Shown: positions 50,936 through 60,261, counted from the stretch's first letter. The stretch: DNA of 64,000 nt from Rhodococcus koreensis (GCF_900105905.1 NZ_FNSV01000005.1:6200001-6264000), one strand, 5' to 3'. Made by a program: numbers and translations. The notes: generated by a model from the letters alone, not told the origin.

Positions 50936-51367
50936 GATTCGTCTCGCTCGAGGACTGATCGAGGCGGCGTAGCCGGGTTTGGGATCAAGTTTGTGGTGTA
51001 TGAGTCACGTTCGACTCGTGATGTTTCAAGCCGCGAGTGCGCGGTGGCGGTTGCTTCTAACCGGCAAGGTGAACCATCGACCCTCCAGCACGCGTCGTCA
51101 GGGGAAATCGGCGCGTTTGCCGTCTCTGATCGTCGACGCCACCGCTGCAATCGCGACGCCGGAACGAGCCCCGCAGAGTGTGGTGCCCGGAGCGCCCCGC
51201 CGGATGCGGCATCCGCAAGGAAACCTCGGTCACACGGAGGGACCGGCCGGGACCGGCTCCTCGACGAGGTCGAGGGGAACGCTCTGTCGAGGTCGACGAT
51301 CGGCGGCGATGAGATCGACGTCCGCACTTGACCGTAGATCGGGGAGGTGCGATCGGGCCGACTCTCT
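50936..51367. other. About 430 bp without supported gene
   Basis: Between the IS110-like relic and the toxin-antitoxin operator. No convincing frame with an RBS. It may hold further transposase debris. Confidence 0.45.
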
Positions 51368-51417
51368 GGTTGACGTGGTTGACGACATAAGGCAGCATTA
51401 TGGTTGACAAGGTTGAC
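51368..51417. repeat. Four GGTTGAC direct repeats, putative antitoxin operator
   Basis: GGTTGAC occurs at 51368, 51377, 51402 and 51411: two pairs, each with 9-bp period, 34 bp apart. The last copy ends 17 bp before the antitoxin start. Repeats containing TTGAC can also act as -35 elements, so binding would occlude the promoter. Confidence 0.6.
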
Positions 51418-51434
51418 GCGAAAGGGCGGGTGTG

Positions 51435-51959
51435 ATGACGTCGCTGGTGGAGCAGGAGAAGCGATTGATGGAGGAGCTGTCGCAGCGTGTGCACCGCACG
51501 TTCGCTGCGGCCGCTGCGGCCGGTGTGCCCACCGACGCGTTCGCGGACGTGCAGGCGATCGCTGATGCGATGTCGGCTGCGCTTCCCACCCATCATGTCT
51601 ATGACCAGGTCGTGGGCCCGTTTTACGATACGGCCGGGCTGACTCGCTGGTGGAATGTCAGTCGGCAGGCGGTGAGCAAGAGGGTCGCTACCAACGCGGT
51701 GATCGCCTGCCAACTCGAAGAGGGGCAGTGGGTCTATCCGGTGTGGCAGTTCACCAGCAGCGGCACCGTGGATCCGACGCTGGTGCAGGTGTGGCGTGTC
51801 CTGCGTGCGGGGGCGGACCCGTGGACGTGTGCGCTGTGGCTGCGGGCACCGCAGGATGCGTTCGGCGGTAAGACCGCGGCGGGCTGGTTGGCCGAGGGCG
51901 GCCGGGTCGACCCGGTCCTGGCGGCGGCCCGCGCGGACGTGCAGCGGTGGGAGGTGTGA
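51435..51959 (+). CDS. Xre/MbcA/ParS-type antitoxin
   Basis: 174-residue protein. The middle LTRWWNVSRQAVSKRV looks like a DNA-binding helix-turn-helix. The C-terminal part (from TVDPTLVQVWRVL to the end) has the toxin-binding layout, with ALWLRAPQDAFGGKTAAGWLAEG and a final VLAAARADVQRWE. Start ATG 51435 is preferred over GTG 51432. Its stop overlaps the start of the RES toxin gene, the usual order for this class. It neutralises the toxin and probably represses the operon. Confidence 0.82.
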   Translation: MTSLVEQEKRLMEELSQRVHRTFAAAAAAGVPTDAFADVQAIADAMSAALPTHHVYDQVVGPFYDTAGLTRWWNVSRQAVSKRVATNAVIACQLEEGQWVYPVWQFTSSGTVDPTLVQVWRVLRAGADPWTCALWLRAPQDAFGGKTAAGWLAEGGRVDPVLAAARADVQRWEV

Positions 51960-52573
51960 ACCGTGAGGACGTTGCTCTTCGGGCGCCCGGACCACGCACG
52001 CTCACGGGGTTTCCTGGTTGGCGGTTGACTGGGAGGCGGCAGGTCAAGCGTGGTCACCGGGTCTCGAATGGGCCGTGGTGGTTCTCCTCTTCGGGTGGCG
52101 GACGATTCGATCTGTCCGCACCGCGGGGCACGTGTTACGTCGCATTCGATGAGGCGACGGCCATCCGGGAGACGGTGGGGGAGGCGTTGGCATCGCTCGG
52201 GGTGATCGCCCACGACTTCGCGGCCGAGCGGGCACTGTCGACTCTCCGGGTACCGGGCACCCATGACCTCGCCGACACGTGCGCTGACGCGGCTGCCGCG
52301 TTCGGGCTCACCCGGGAGTTGTGTTCGATGACACCGTACGACGTTCCCCGGTCGTGGGCGGCAGCGTTCGATGTCGAGTTCGACGGCATCCGGTATCAGA
52401 CGCGTTTCACCACGGGCCCGGCGGCGAATGCGGCCGCAGTGTTCGGTCCGGCCGGTGAGGTGTCCTGGCCTGTGGACCCGCGCCCGGAGTCTTTCATGGC
52501 GGCGGCGAGGCGTTGTGATATTGCGGTACAGCCGCTTCCGCGGTCGGTCCGGGTCCTCGATCCGCCAACCTGA
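51956..52573 (+). CDS. RES-domain toxin (NAD+-degrading family)
   Basis: 205-residue RES-fold protein. GWRLTG, the GGGRFDLSAPRGTCYVA block with Arg and Tyr, and the Glu of DEATAIRE follow the conserved order of family catalytic residues. Known members (MbcT and other RES toxins) deplete NAD+. The GTG at 51956 overlaps the antitoxin TGA. Reading continues without defect, so the system looks intact. Confidence 0.8.
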   Translation: MNREDVALRAPGPRTLTGFPGWRLTGRRQVKRGHRVSNGPWWFSSSGGGRFDLSAPRGTCYVAFDEATAIRETVGEALASLGVIAHDFAAERALSTLRVPGTHDLADTCADAAAAFGLTRELCSMTPYDVPRSWAAAFDVEFDGIRYQTRFTTGPAANAAAVFGPAGEVSWPVDPRPESFMAAARRCDIAVQPLPRSVRVLDPPT

Positions 52574-52789
52574 CGATCCAGGGCCGGCTCGGCAGGGCGA
52601 TGTGTCGCGCGTCGAGTGCCGGACACAGCAGCCGTGCGTGGAAGCGCCGCGTCCGTGGCCCGTGCTGCGAGGGGGTCGCGGTCCCGTGATCGACTGACAG
52701 GGCGTTGTTCATTGTTTCTCTTTGGTTTACGACGAAGCTGCGGGGGTGCAACAGGGCAGTTCCGAGGGGACTATCGCTCCCTGAGCAAG

Positions 52790-54772
52790 TCAGCCACCCT
52801 CGCTGTTGCTGTGAAAGCGTTCGGCATAGTCGATGTACCAGTCGAGGGCGGCGGCGTCGGCGACGGTGGCGCGGTTGATCGCGGTCTCGGGAGCCACTCC
52901 CTGGATCAGCTTCTTGACGGGAATCTCGAGCCGCTTGCCGGTGCGGGTGGTGGGAACTGCAGGAACATCGATGATCTCGTCCGGAACGTGCCGGGGCGAG
53001 GTCTGACGGCGGATCGAGGTGCGAATCTTCTCCACGAGAGCCTCGTCGAGGTCAAATCCTTCGCGCAGCACCACGAACAGCGGCATGTGATAGCCCCCGT
53101 GGGGTAACTCGGCGCCGATCACCAGTGCCTCGGCGATCTCGGGAAGCGTTTCGACGGCTTGATAGATATCCGCCGACCCCATCCGGACACCGCCGCGGTT
53201 GATTGTCGAGTCCGACCGACCGTGGACCACGCAACCGCCGTCGGCTTCCATGCTGATCCAGTCGCCGTGCCGCCATACCCCGGGATAAACATCGAAATAG
53301 GCTTCCCGGTAGCGGTTTCCGTCGGGATCGTTCCAGAAGTAGATCGGCATCGACGGCATCGGTGCGGCGATCACCATTTCCCCGACCTCGCCGACGACCG
53401 CCTGACCGGCCTCGTTCCAGGCCTGCACATCGACCCCCAGGTAGGGGCCTTGGAGTTCCCCGACGCGAACAGGGGAGATCGGGTTGGCGCCGATGAATCC
53501 GGTGGCCACGTCGGTGCCGCCGCTGTCCGACCCCAGGTGCACGTCCGCGCTGACTGCGTCGTAGACCCACCGCCAGGTGGTGTCCGGTAGCGGCGAACCG
53601 GTCGACATGATCGACCGCAACCTCGACAGGTCGAAATCGGTACCGGGCTGGGTGCCGCCCTTTTCGCACAGCGTCAGGTAGGCCGCGCCGGTGCCGAATC
53701 TCGTTGCCCCGTAGCGGGCGCAGACCTCGAATTGGTGGTCTGGCCGGCCGTAGGTGGGGCTGCCGTCGTAGGTGATCACGGTGGCGCCGACCGCCAGGAC
53801 GTCGACCAGCATGTTCCACACCACCCAGGCGGTGCTCGCGGCGATGAACACCCGATCGGCGGGGCCGAGGTCATAGTGCAGCGCGTTGGCCTTGAGGGAT
53901 TCGAGCAGGATTCCGCCGTGCGAGTGGACGATGCCCTTGGGGAGGCCGGTGGTGCCGGAACTGTAGAGGATCCACAACGGGTGATCGAACGGCACCTGCT
54001 CGTACTGTGGTGCGGCGTCCCCGACGACGAGGTCGGCGTAATCGGCGACCTCGGGCGGGAGCCGCCCCTCGAGGCCGAGGTTGCGGACCATGATGGTGTG
54101 CCGCACGGTTGGGAGCTGTTCCAGCAGTGCGGAGAAGACGTCGCGGCGGTCGATGCGCTTGCCGTTGAATTGGTAGCCGTCCACCCCGATCAGCACGGTC
54201 GGCTCGATCTGCGCGAACCGGTCGACCAGCCCTTTGACGCCGAAATCCGGTGCGCAGCAGGACCACACCGCACCGATGCTGGCTGCGGCCAGCACCGCGA
54301 CGACGGTGGGGGCGATGTTCGGTAAGACCGCGGCGACCCGGTCGCCGGAACGCACTCCGATCTCGCGGAAGTGCGCGGCGAGGTTGGCGACCTGCGCGAC
54401 CAGCTCGGCCCGCGATAGTTCCCCGGTCGTGCCCGTCTCGTTTACCGAGATGATCGCCGGCCCGGGCTCGTCGACGTGACGGAGGAGGTTCTCCGCCCAG
54501 TTCAGCCGAGTGCCCGGGAACCACCGGGCACCGGGCATCCGCGGGTCGGCGAGCACCGTTTGCGGCGGCGCCGAGGCGATCACGTCGAAATACTCCCAGA
54601 TCGAGAGCCAGAACTTGTCGAGGTCACTGATCGACCAGCACCAGAGCGAATCGAAATCGTCGGTGGGGACATTCTTCTCGGTAGCGAGCCAGCGTTGGTA
54701 CCGGATGATGTTCGAGGCCGAGACCCGCCCGGGCGGCGGCGTCCACAGCACTTCACGTCCTGGCGTGGTCAT
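52790..54772 (-). CDS. Acetoacetyl-CoA synthetase
   Basis: 660-residue ANL ligase of the acetoacetyl-CoA synthetase type. The motif YSSGTTGLPKGIVHSHGG is near 270-287. LGSDSGGTDVATGFIGANP and WRHGDWISM, with HGRSDSTINRGGVRMGSADIY, are diagnostic. The catalytic Lys is in TRTGKRLE near the C-terminus. Start ATG 54772. It is last in the minus-strand operon 58090-52790. Its presence suggests that the ring-cleavage pathway releases acetoacetate or a related beta-keto acid. Confidence 0.92.
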   Translation of the reverse strand: MTTPGREVLWTPPPGRVSASNIIRYQRWLATEKNVPTDDFDSLWCWSISDLDKFWLSIWEYFDVIASAPPQTVLADPRMPGARWFPGTRLNWAENLLRHVDEPGPAIISVNETGTTGELSRAELVAQVANLAAHFREIGVRSGDRVAAVLPNIAPTVVAVLAAASIGAVWSCCAPDFGVKGLVDRFAQIEPTVLIGVDGYQFNGKRIDRRDVFSALLEQLPTVRHTIMVRNLGLEGRLPPEVADYADLVVGDAAPQYEQVPFDHPLWILYSSGTTGLPKGIVHSHGGILLESLKANALHYDLGPADRVFIAASTAWVVWNMLVDVLAVGATVITYDGSPTYGRPDHQFEVCARYGATRFGTGAAYLTLCEKGGTQPGTDFDLSRLRSIMSTGSPLPDTTWRWVYDAVSADVHLGSDSGGTDVATGFIGANPISPVRVGELQGPYLGVDVQAWNEAGQAVVGEVGEMVIAAPMPSMPIYFWNDPDGNRYREAYFDVYPGVWRHGDWISMEADGGCVVHGRSDSTINRGGVRMGSADIYQAVETLPEIAEALVIGAELPHGGYHMPLFVVLREGFDLDEALVEKIRTSIRRQTSPRHVPDEIIDVPAVPTTRTGKRLEIPVKKLIQGVAPETAINRATVADAAALDWYIDYAERFHSNSEGG

Positions 54773-54803
54773 AGTCGTGCGTCCTTTCCGGTGGGTCCCG
54801 CCG

Positions 54804-56570
54804 TCAGCGTGAGAGCACGGTGCCGAGTGCGCGGGTGAGCTCGTCGGCGGGGTCGGCGGCGGTGCCGGTGCTGCGCCAGGCGACGTGGTTGTCCGGACGG
54901 ACCAGGATCGCCCCGGTGTCGTCGATCTGGCGGAGTTCGCTCCACCGGCCGGTGGGGTCGGTGTAGTCGGTGCCGTCGCCGATCTGCGCGACCTTGATCT
55001 GGACACCGAACTTGTCCATGGCGAGTCGGGCGGCGTCGGACCATGCGGCACCGTCCGTAGCAGTGATGAGCACGAAGTGAGCGTTGTTCCCGGTGAGGTC
55101 GTGGGTGGAGATCTGCCTGCCGTCGTGTTCGATCCACGCGTGGGGCAGTCGGTGCCCGGGACGGGTGGTGGGGTAGTACGTGTGCCCCATCGGGTCACGC
55201 GGCGGTGCCTCGGTGCCGTCCGGGACGAGTGCCCCTTCCGGGTAGGAGAAGCCGATCTCGAGATCGTGAGCCTGGAATTCGGTGCGCTGGGTACTGATCA
55301 CCTCGGCTGCACGCGCACGGCGGGTTTCACCCATCGGGGTGTCGGAGAAAAAGTCCCGGAACACCTGGACCTGAGCCTCGACGGGCTGCCCGGGGATCAG
55401 GCCGAGACCCGCGTCGATGACCATGTGATTGAGGAAGGTGAACATGGCCCAGTCGACATTGCGCATCCCGACAAGGCGACGTTCGGGCTCGTAGGTGTCG
55501 AGCAGGGCAGGGGCGGCGTCCCCTTTCAGGACCGCAGCCAGCTTCCACGCCAGGTTGTGGGCGTCCTGGACGGCGGTGTTCAGACCCAGTCCCGTGGTCG
55601 GCGGGTGTCGGTGTGCGGCGTCGCCGGCGAGGAAGATGCGGCCCACCTGGTACTTGTCGGCGAGCACACCTTCGAGGATCCAGTGGCTGACCTTGTGGAC
55701 CGTCATCTCCAGGTCGGGCAGCTTGAGTAGTTCGCGGATCCGGGGAACGATCGCGTCTTCGTCGAAGCGAGCGGGATCGTCGGGCCGGAAGGTGAAGTGG
55801 AGGACGAATTCTTCCGAATGTTTGCCCCAGGTCGGCCCCATCGCGGCCATGGCGCCGCTGCTCCAGGACCCGGCGCCCTCGGGGTTGAGGAGCCAGGTGA
55901 TCAGGACGTCATCTTCCCACCACTGCGACAGGTCCGCGGTGAAATGGGTGCTGACCATGTCCAGGATGCCGCTCGGGCCCTCCATCGTGATTCCGAGTTC
56001 GGGGCCGACGGTCTTGCCGCCGTCCGCGGCAACCATGTACTGGGCGTGGACGGTGTAGGTCTCCTGCGTTTCCCGGTTCACGATGACCGCGTGCACACCG
56101 TCGTCGTCCTGCTCGAACGAGACCAGCTCACGACCGAAGTGAATCGAGCCCGGTGCCCGGTCCTCCGCATGCTGCCGGAGCAGCCGTTCGAGACGGATCT
56201 GGGGGTAGTTGCTGGACGGGCACGGGCTGTCGACTGCGTACGCACTCTCGAGCCGTCCGCCGCCGAACGACTCCAGCGTGAACAGGGTGCGGCCGTCGAG
56301 TTCGCCGTCACCCCCGAGAGAGGTCACCCATCGGGTCTTGCCCATCTTCCTCGGCGGGGTGCCCACTTCGTAGATCGAGTCCGCGACGCCGACCTGGCGC
56401 AGCACCTCCATCGTGCGCTGGTTGAGGTAGTGGGCCTTCGGCAGGTGGGAGGTGCCGGTGTGCCGCTCGACGAGATGGTGATCGATGCCGTGCTCGGAGA
56501 GGAGGATCGAGGTGGTCAATCCGCACCCGCCTCCACCCACGACGAGTACCGGGACGGTGATGTCAGACAT
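54804..56570 (-). CDS. FAD-dependent aromatic hydroxylase (TfdB/PheA family)
   Basis: 588-residue class A flavoprotein monooxygenase. GxGxxG FAD motif in VLVVGGGGCGLTTS (residues about 8-21). FAD/NAD(P)H motif GRIFLAGDAAHRHPPTTGLGLNTA is in the second third. A C-terminal thioredoxin-like domain is suggested by length. It would add a hydroxyl group to a phenolic ring, preparing it for the extradiol enzyme. The start overlaps the FAH gene end by 8 bp, consistent with an operon. Confidence 0.9.
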   Translation of the reverse strand: MSDITVPVLVVGGGGCGLTTSILLSEHGIDHHLVERHTGTSHLPKAHYLNQRTMEVLRQVGVADSIYEVGTPPRKMGKTRWVTSLGGDGELDGRTLFTLESFGGGRLESAYAVDSPCPSSNYPQIRLERLLRQHAEDRAPGSIHFGRELVSFEQDDDGVHAVIVNRETQETYTVHAQYMVAADGGKTVGPELGITMEGPSGILDMVSTHFTADLSQWWEDDVLITWLLNPEGAGSWSSGAMAAMGPTWGKHSEEFVLHFTFRPDDPARFDEDAIVPRIRELLKLPDLEMTVHKVSHWILEGVLADKYQVGRIFLAGDAAHRHPPTTGLGLNTAVQDAHNLAWKLAAVLKGDAAPALLDTYEPERRLVGMRNVDWAMFTFLNHMVIDAGLGLIPGQPVEAQVQVFRDFFSDTPMGETRRARAAEVISTQRTEFQAHDLEIGFSYPEGALVPDGTEAPPRDPMGHTYYPTTRPGHRLPHAWIEHDGRQISTHDLTGNNAHFVLITATDGAAWSDAARLAMDKFGVQIKVAQIGDGTDYTDPTGRWSELRQIDDTGAILVRPDNHVAWRSTGTAADPADELTRALGTVLSR

Positions 56571-57453
56571 TGTGCGTGCTCCTGGAAAGAGTGGTGAGGG
56601 GGTGCGGACGGTCGGTGGCGGCGAAGCGATGCCGCATCTCGCCGATGCCTTCGGCGCGGCTGACGAGTTCGTCGTCGACACCGATGAGCCGTTTCGGGTC
56701 GCGGGTGAAGCCGATCCCCGAGGGGGTGCCGGTGAAGATGAGGTCGCCGGGGCACAGCGGCAGAATCGAGGACAGGTAGGACACGAGAACCGGGATCGGG
56801 AAGATCAGGTGCCGGGTCCGCGACTTCTGCATGAGCTCGCCGGAGAGGACCGTGCTGATCTCGATGTCGTCGGGGTCGCCGAATTCGTCGGGCGTCACGA
56901 GCAGCGGTCCGATCGGGGCGAATCCGGCGAACGACTTGCCGAGGTTGAACTGCTGTGGCGGGGGACCGGACAGCTGCAGGTCCCGCTCGGAGAGGTCCTG
57001 GCCGAGGGTCAGCCCGGCCACGTGGTCCCAGCCCTGGGAGGCGGGCACGTTTCGGGCTTCCTTGCCGATGACCGCCACGAGTTCGACCTCGAAATCCACC
57101 GAGCCACCGGGGTGTTCGATGGTGTCGTACGGCCCGGCGATCGACGCGGGGAACTTGGTGAACACGAACGGGGCGTCGGGCAGTGTGAGCCCGGATTCCT
57201 CGACGTGATCGGCGTAGTTGACGCCGACGGCAAAGATCTGGCCGGGCCGGGGAACCGGAGCGCCCAGCTTCGACTCGTCCACCGGTACCCCGTCCGCCAG
57301 GTCCGCGGTGCGTGACCAGGCGGTGAACTCGTCCCACCGGTCGAAAATCTGCTGGGGTTCGGCGGAAAAGCGGCCCCCGCTGGCCGTCTCGACGTCGACG
57401 GCAACGCCGTCCGCCACGACCTGGAGCCGGCCGGCTTGGTTTGCTACACGCAT
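56563..57453 (-). CDS. Fumarylacetoacetate hydrolase family protein
   Basis: 296 residues. The FAH-fold metal site is visible in VDFEVELVAVIGKEARNV (Glu ligands). FAVGVNYADHVEESG and FTGTPSGIGF are family signatures. It would hydrolyse a C-C bond of a ring-cleavage product or decarboxylate or isomerise a 2-oxo acid. It sits between the extradiol enzyme (64-bp gap) and the hydroxylase. Paired with acetoacetyl-CoA synthetase, a hydrolase releasing acetoacetate is plausible. Confidence 0.9.
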   Translation of the reverse strand: MRVANQAGRLQVVADGVAVDVETASGGRFSAEPQQIFDRWDEFTAWSRTADLADGVPVDESKLGAPVPRPGQIFAVGVNYADHVEESGLTLPDAPFVFTKFPASIAGPYDTIEHPGGSVDFEVELVAVIGKEARNVPASQGWDHVAGLTLGQDLSERDLQLSGPPPQQFNLGKSFAGFAPIGPLLVTPDEFGDPDDIEISTVLSGELMQKSRTRHLIFPIPVLVSYLSSILPLCPGDLIFTGTPSGIGFTRDPKRLIGVDDELVSRAEGIGEMRHRFAATDRPHPLTTLSRSTHNV

Positions 57454-57517
57454 GAAGATTGTCCTTCGGTGAAAGAGAATTGCCGCTGTGCCGAGCCGAG
57501 CGTGAGCTCGAGTGGGG

Positions 57518-58090
57518 TCAGCTGGTCAACGCCGCCATCGGGTCGGGCAGGTCGGGGCTGGTCTGCAGGGCCCAGGAGTGGGTGGTGATCTGCGAGATCG
57601 GGGTGCCGTTCACGAGTGCTTCCCGCATCAACTCCGGTACGAACGACACTCCGACCGGGTTGTTGCCGTACTCCGGGCCGTTCATGTAGGCCGTTGCCTC
57701 GTCCGGGGTGGTGAAGTTGTCGATCTGGAGTTCCACGAAGTTGCCGTCCGGATCCTGGTAGTACAGCGACGTCGTCACCCCGTGCTGGATCGGCACTTTC
57801 GGCTCGATCCCCCGCTCCTTCAGGGAGTCGTAGCGATCGAGCAGATCATCGAGAGTGTCGAACGTGTAGGCGGTGTGATGCATACCCGACGCGCCCGGGT
57901 TCCTCGGTTCGAGCTGCACCGGTGCGCCCAGCAGCGCGACCCGGTGGTGTTCCTCGTCGAAGGTGATGAAGCACAAACCGTGCCCTTCGTAGACCACGTG
58001 CGCGTCCAGCACGGTGCAGTACCAGTCGCGCATCTCCTCGAACCGGCTGGTCTGCAGCACGACGTGCGCGAACTTGGGGGTGGCGGTCAT
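57518..58090 (-). CDS. Extradiol (VOC-fold) ring-cleavage dioxygenase
   Basis: 190-residue single VOC protein. Metal ligands are likely His9 (FAHVVLQT), His72 (GMHHTAYTF) and Glu120 (GNFVELQID), the classic 2-His-1-Glu set. The single-domain length is shorter than the two-domain catechol 2,3-dioxygenases (about 300). Start ATG 58090 behind AGGAG; a GTG or ATG at 58111 is less likely. First gene of the aromatic operon, divergent from the PucR-type regulator. Confidence 0.85.
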   Translation of the reverse strand: MTATPKFAHVVLQTSRFEEMRDWYCTVLDAHVVYEGHGLCFITFDEEHHRVALLGAPVQLEPRNPGASGMHHTAYTFDTLDDLLDRYDSLKERGIEPKVPIQHGVTTSLYYQDPDGNFVELQIDNFTTPDEATAYMNGPEYGNNPVGVSFVPELMREALVNGTPISQITTHSWALQTSPDLPDPMAALTS

Positions 58091-58153
58091 CGTTGACTCC
58101 TTTGTGTCCACGGGTCACTCATGGGTGGTGTAATGCGAAACATGTGTTGACGA

Positions 58154-58292
58154 CACCGGGTGAACGCCATGTCCGAGAGACCCGGTGCTGTGGTGCCCGT
58201 CACTGATCGATGACACAATTTCATTCAATTTCAGCGCGTGTTGCTACTGGCTGAGGACCAGGAACACTCGAGGAATTTGGGTTCGAGCCCAA
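58154..58292. promoter_or_regulatory. Divergent dioxygenase/pucR promoter region with palindromes
   Basis: Two symmetric elements: CACCGGGT (58154-58161) inverted as ACCCGGTG (58180-58187), and TTGGGTTCGAGCCCAA (58277-58292). The second shares TTGGG-N6-CCCAA with two sites beyond the regulator gene (59662-59708). These are candidate binding sites of the PucR-type regulator. Confidence 0.55.
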
Positions 58293-58337
58293 TTCGGGCG
58301 GATCGTAGTGGTCGGGGGCAGAGTGGAAGGATGTCGA

Positions 58338-59624
58338 GTGCCGCACTGGACTCACGAACTCGCGGGCACCCGCGCCCGGCAATCCGAACGCGAATGGCTC
58401 AGTCCCGACGCGGATCGCATCCGCTCCACCTTGGGCGACGGCGCTGTGACCTGGGCTGTCGAGGTAGGCGAGGATATCGCGACCAGGATCTCGCGGGAAA
58501 TGCCGATCCTTCGGGAAGGAGCCTCACAGCCCAGTGCCGTGCGCAGGGCGACGACGTCGACAGCACTACGGGCCCTGACATTGGTCGCCGGCCTCGGTGA
58601 ACCCGATACCTCCCTGGCGAGTGCCGAGGTCGAGGAGGTTGCGGTGGACTTCGCCCGCCGAGGCCTGGAACTCAATGATCTTCTCGGCTCGATCCGAGTC
58701 GGGTACGCCGTTCTCGCAGCCGCCATCCTCGATGCGGCCCTCCGGTTGATCCCGCCGGCGGAGAGCAGCGCTGAGTTGCGGCGGGTCTCGGTGCTGCTCT
58801 TCGAGGTCTTGGACCAGTTCACCGGAGTCGCTGCCACTACCTTTCTCGAGGAGCGGAGCGCCTGGGCGGCCGGGGTCTCTGCCGCTCGACTCGATTTCGT
58901 CAAGAAGATCGTCGAGGCCGAACCCGTCGACCCTTCTCGCGCAGACGAGGTGCTGGGATACCCGCTCGGCGGACACCATCTGGCGATCATCGCGTGGAGC
59001 GGGCCGCACGCGGGTCACGATCTGCGAAGCATCGTCGACCCTGTGTTGCGGCACTGGGGAATTCCTACAGCAACGCTGGTGATTCCCGTGGGACTTCAGA
59101 CGATATGGGCGTGGGGTGCGGTCTCCCCGGATCAAGGGCATGTCCTCCGAGAGCCTTTGCCGGAATTCGGTGACATCTCCGTCGTCGTCGGCCAACTGGG
59201 ATCCGGAGTGGATGGCTTTCGGCGCAGTCACATGGAGGCCAGGGCAGTGGAGCGGATAGTGCGTCTTCGCGCCGATCAGCCGCGCACCACGTGCACGCAC
59301 GAAGATTTCGCCCTCGAAGTGCTTCTCCTCGCCGAACCAGATGCCGCCGCCGGATTCGCCAGTCGCCTGCTCGGCCCCCTCGCCGACGACGACGCCCGGA
59401 CTGCCGATCTGCGATCGACCCTCATTCGCTATCTCGACATGGATCACAGTCTGGCCAAAGTCGCTGCTGCCGAACATATTTCCAAGAACACGGTCACGTA
59501 TCGAGTCCATAAGGCATTGAGCCTGTGTGAGCATCCACCTGGAGCCTCGACCACCAACCTGCGGGCCGCACTCAGGGTCCACGAATGGCTCCGAGGTGGC
59601 ACCACGTCCCGGCCCGACGCCTGA
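58338..59624 (+). CDS. PucR/CdaR-type transcriptional regulator
   Basis: 428 residues. The C-terminal HTH_30 motif (about 373-402) reads DMDHSLAKVAAAEHISKNTVTYRV. The N-terminal helical half (to about 190) resembles the RsbR/PucR-type sensor seen in actinobacterial phenol and alkane regulators. The GTG at 58338 has GGAAGG eight bases before it; further upstream codons in this frame lack an RBS. It probably activates the divergent aromatic operon on binding substrate. Confidence 0.83.
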   Translation: MPHWTHELAGTRARQSEREWLSPDADRIRSTLGDGAVTWAVEVGEDIATRISREMPILREGASQPSAVRRATTSTALRALTLVAGLGEPDTSLASAEVEEVAVDFARRGLELNDLLGSIRVGYAVLAAAILDAALRLIPPAESSAELRRVSVLLFEVLDQFTGVAATTFLEERSAWAAGVSAARLDFVKKIVEAEPVDPSRADEVLGYPLGGHHLAIIAWSGPHAGHDLRSIVDPVLRHWGIPTATLVIPVGLQTIWAWGAVSPDQGHVLREPLPEFGDISVVVGQLGSGVDGFRRSHMEARAVERIVRLRADQPRTTCTHEDFALEVLLLAEPDAAAGFASRLLGPLADDDARTADLRSTLIRYLDMDHSLAKVAAAEHISKNTVTYRVHKALSLCEHPPGASTTNLRAALRVHEWLRGGTTSRPDA

Positions 59625-59661
59625 ACCAGCGGTCGAGGCGATGTGATGTTTCTGCTCTGCA

Positions 59662-59708
59662 TTGGTCTCTAGCCCAATGTGGGGCGATAACCCTGGGCTC
59701 TATCCCAG
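59662..59708. promoter_or_regulatory. Tandem TTGGG-N6-CCCAA-like operators
   Basis: TTGGTCTCTAGCCCAA (59662-59677) and CTGGGCTCTATCCCAG (59693-59708) are repeats 31 bp apart, about three helical turns. Both resemble the palindrome at 58277-58292. They flank the pucR-type gene on its 3' side, so may control the downstream unit as well. Confidence 0.6.
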
Positions 59709-59852
59709 TGCGAACCCCACAACTCGTGGGCTGTAATTGTGGCACACGCCACACAAGTGGTCGGGCGAAACCTGAACGGTTGACATATCGGTGCCCGGAT
59801 TCCTCTCGACGAGGTTCGGCAATTCTTGCGCGTGGCGGAAGGAGGATCTGCA

Positions 59853-59993
59853 ATGCTCACTTACCACCACCATCTCGTCGGCGCGCACTCGGCGCTCGCA
59901 TCCGCACGGCCCAACCACTCGAAGAAAATGACGTTCGGAATCGCCATCATTTCGATGACATCACACTCTTCTATTACCTTGTCGAGTAACTGA
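59853..59993 (+). CDS. Possible small ORF, 46 residues
   Basis: ATG 59853 preceded by GAAGGAGGA, an excellent RBS. The product starts MLTYHHHLVGAHS, is His/Ser-rich, and has no recognised domain. Codon use is less GC-rich than in the neighbours. It could be a leader peptide or a relic. Confidence 0.35.
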   Translation: MLTYHHHLVGAHSALASARPNHSKKMTFGIAIISMTSHSSITLSSN

Positions 59994-60261
59994 ATTCGGC
60001 TACATGCCTTTCTGGCAGGACTCCGTCAAGGCTTGGTTGGGTTGGCTAGCAGGGATTCGTAGATAAAGACGATGAAGGGGAGGGTGCCCGCTCAGGCGGA
60101 GTTTCGATTACGGGTCTTCAGAGTGGTCGGCACGAAGTGACATCAAATTATTCCTTGCCGGCCACTTGGCGGAGGCGCCGAGGCTTCGAGGAATTGAGTA
60201 CTGACTACACAGGAACCATGAAACGCATTTGACCAAGTGTTTCGATACGGAGAAACGTGCA

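Larger units (their letters stand above)
59625..60261. other. 637-bp intergenic stretch with tandem palindromes and a possible small ORF
   Basis: The only strong features are the tandem palindromes at 59662-59708 and a 46-codon ORF at 59853. The rest shows no recognisable gene. The promoter of the 60262 operon must lie in its right half, but no clear -10/-35 pair could be chosen. Confidence 0.5.

Noticed and set aside
51368..51417. GGTTGAC repeats as a CRISPR array
   Set aside because: The units are seven bases with 2- and 18-bp gaps and no spacers; they fit an operator instead.
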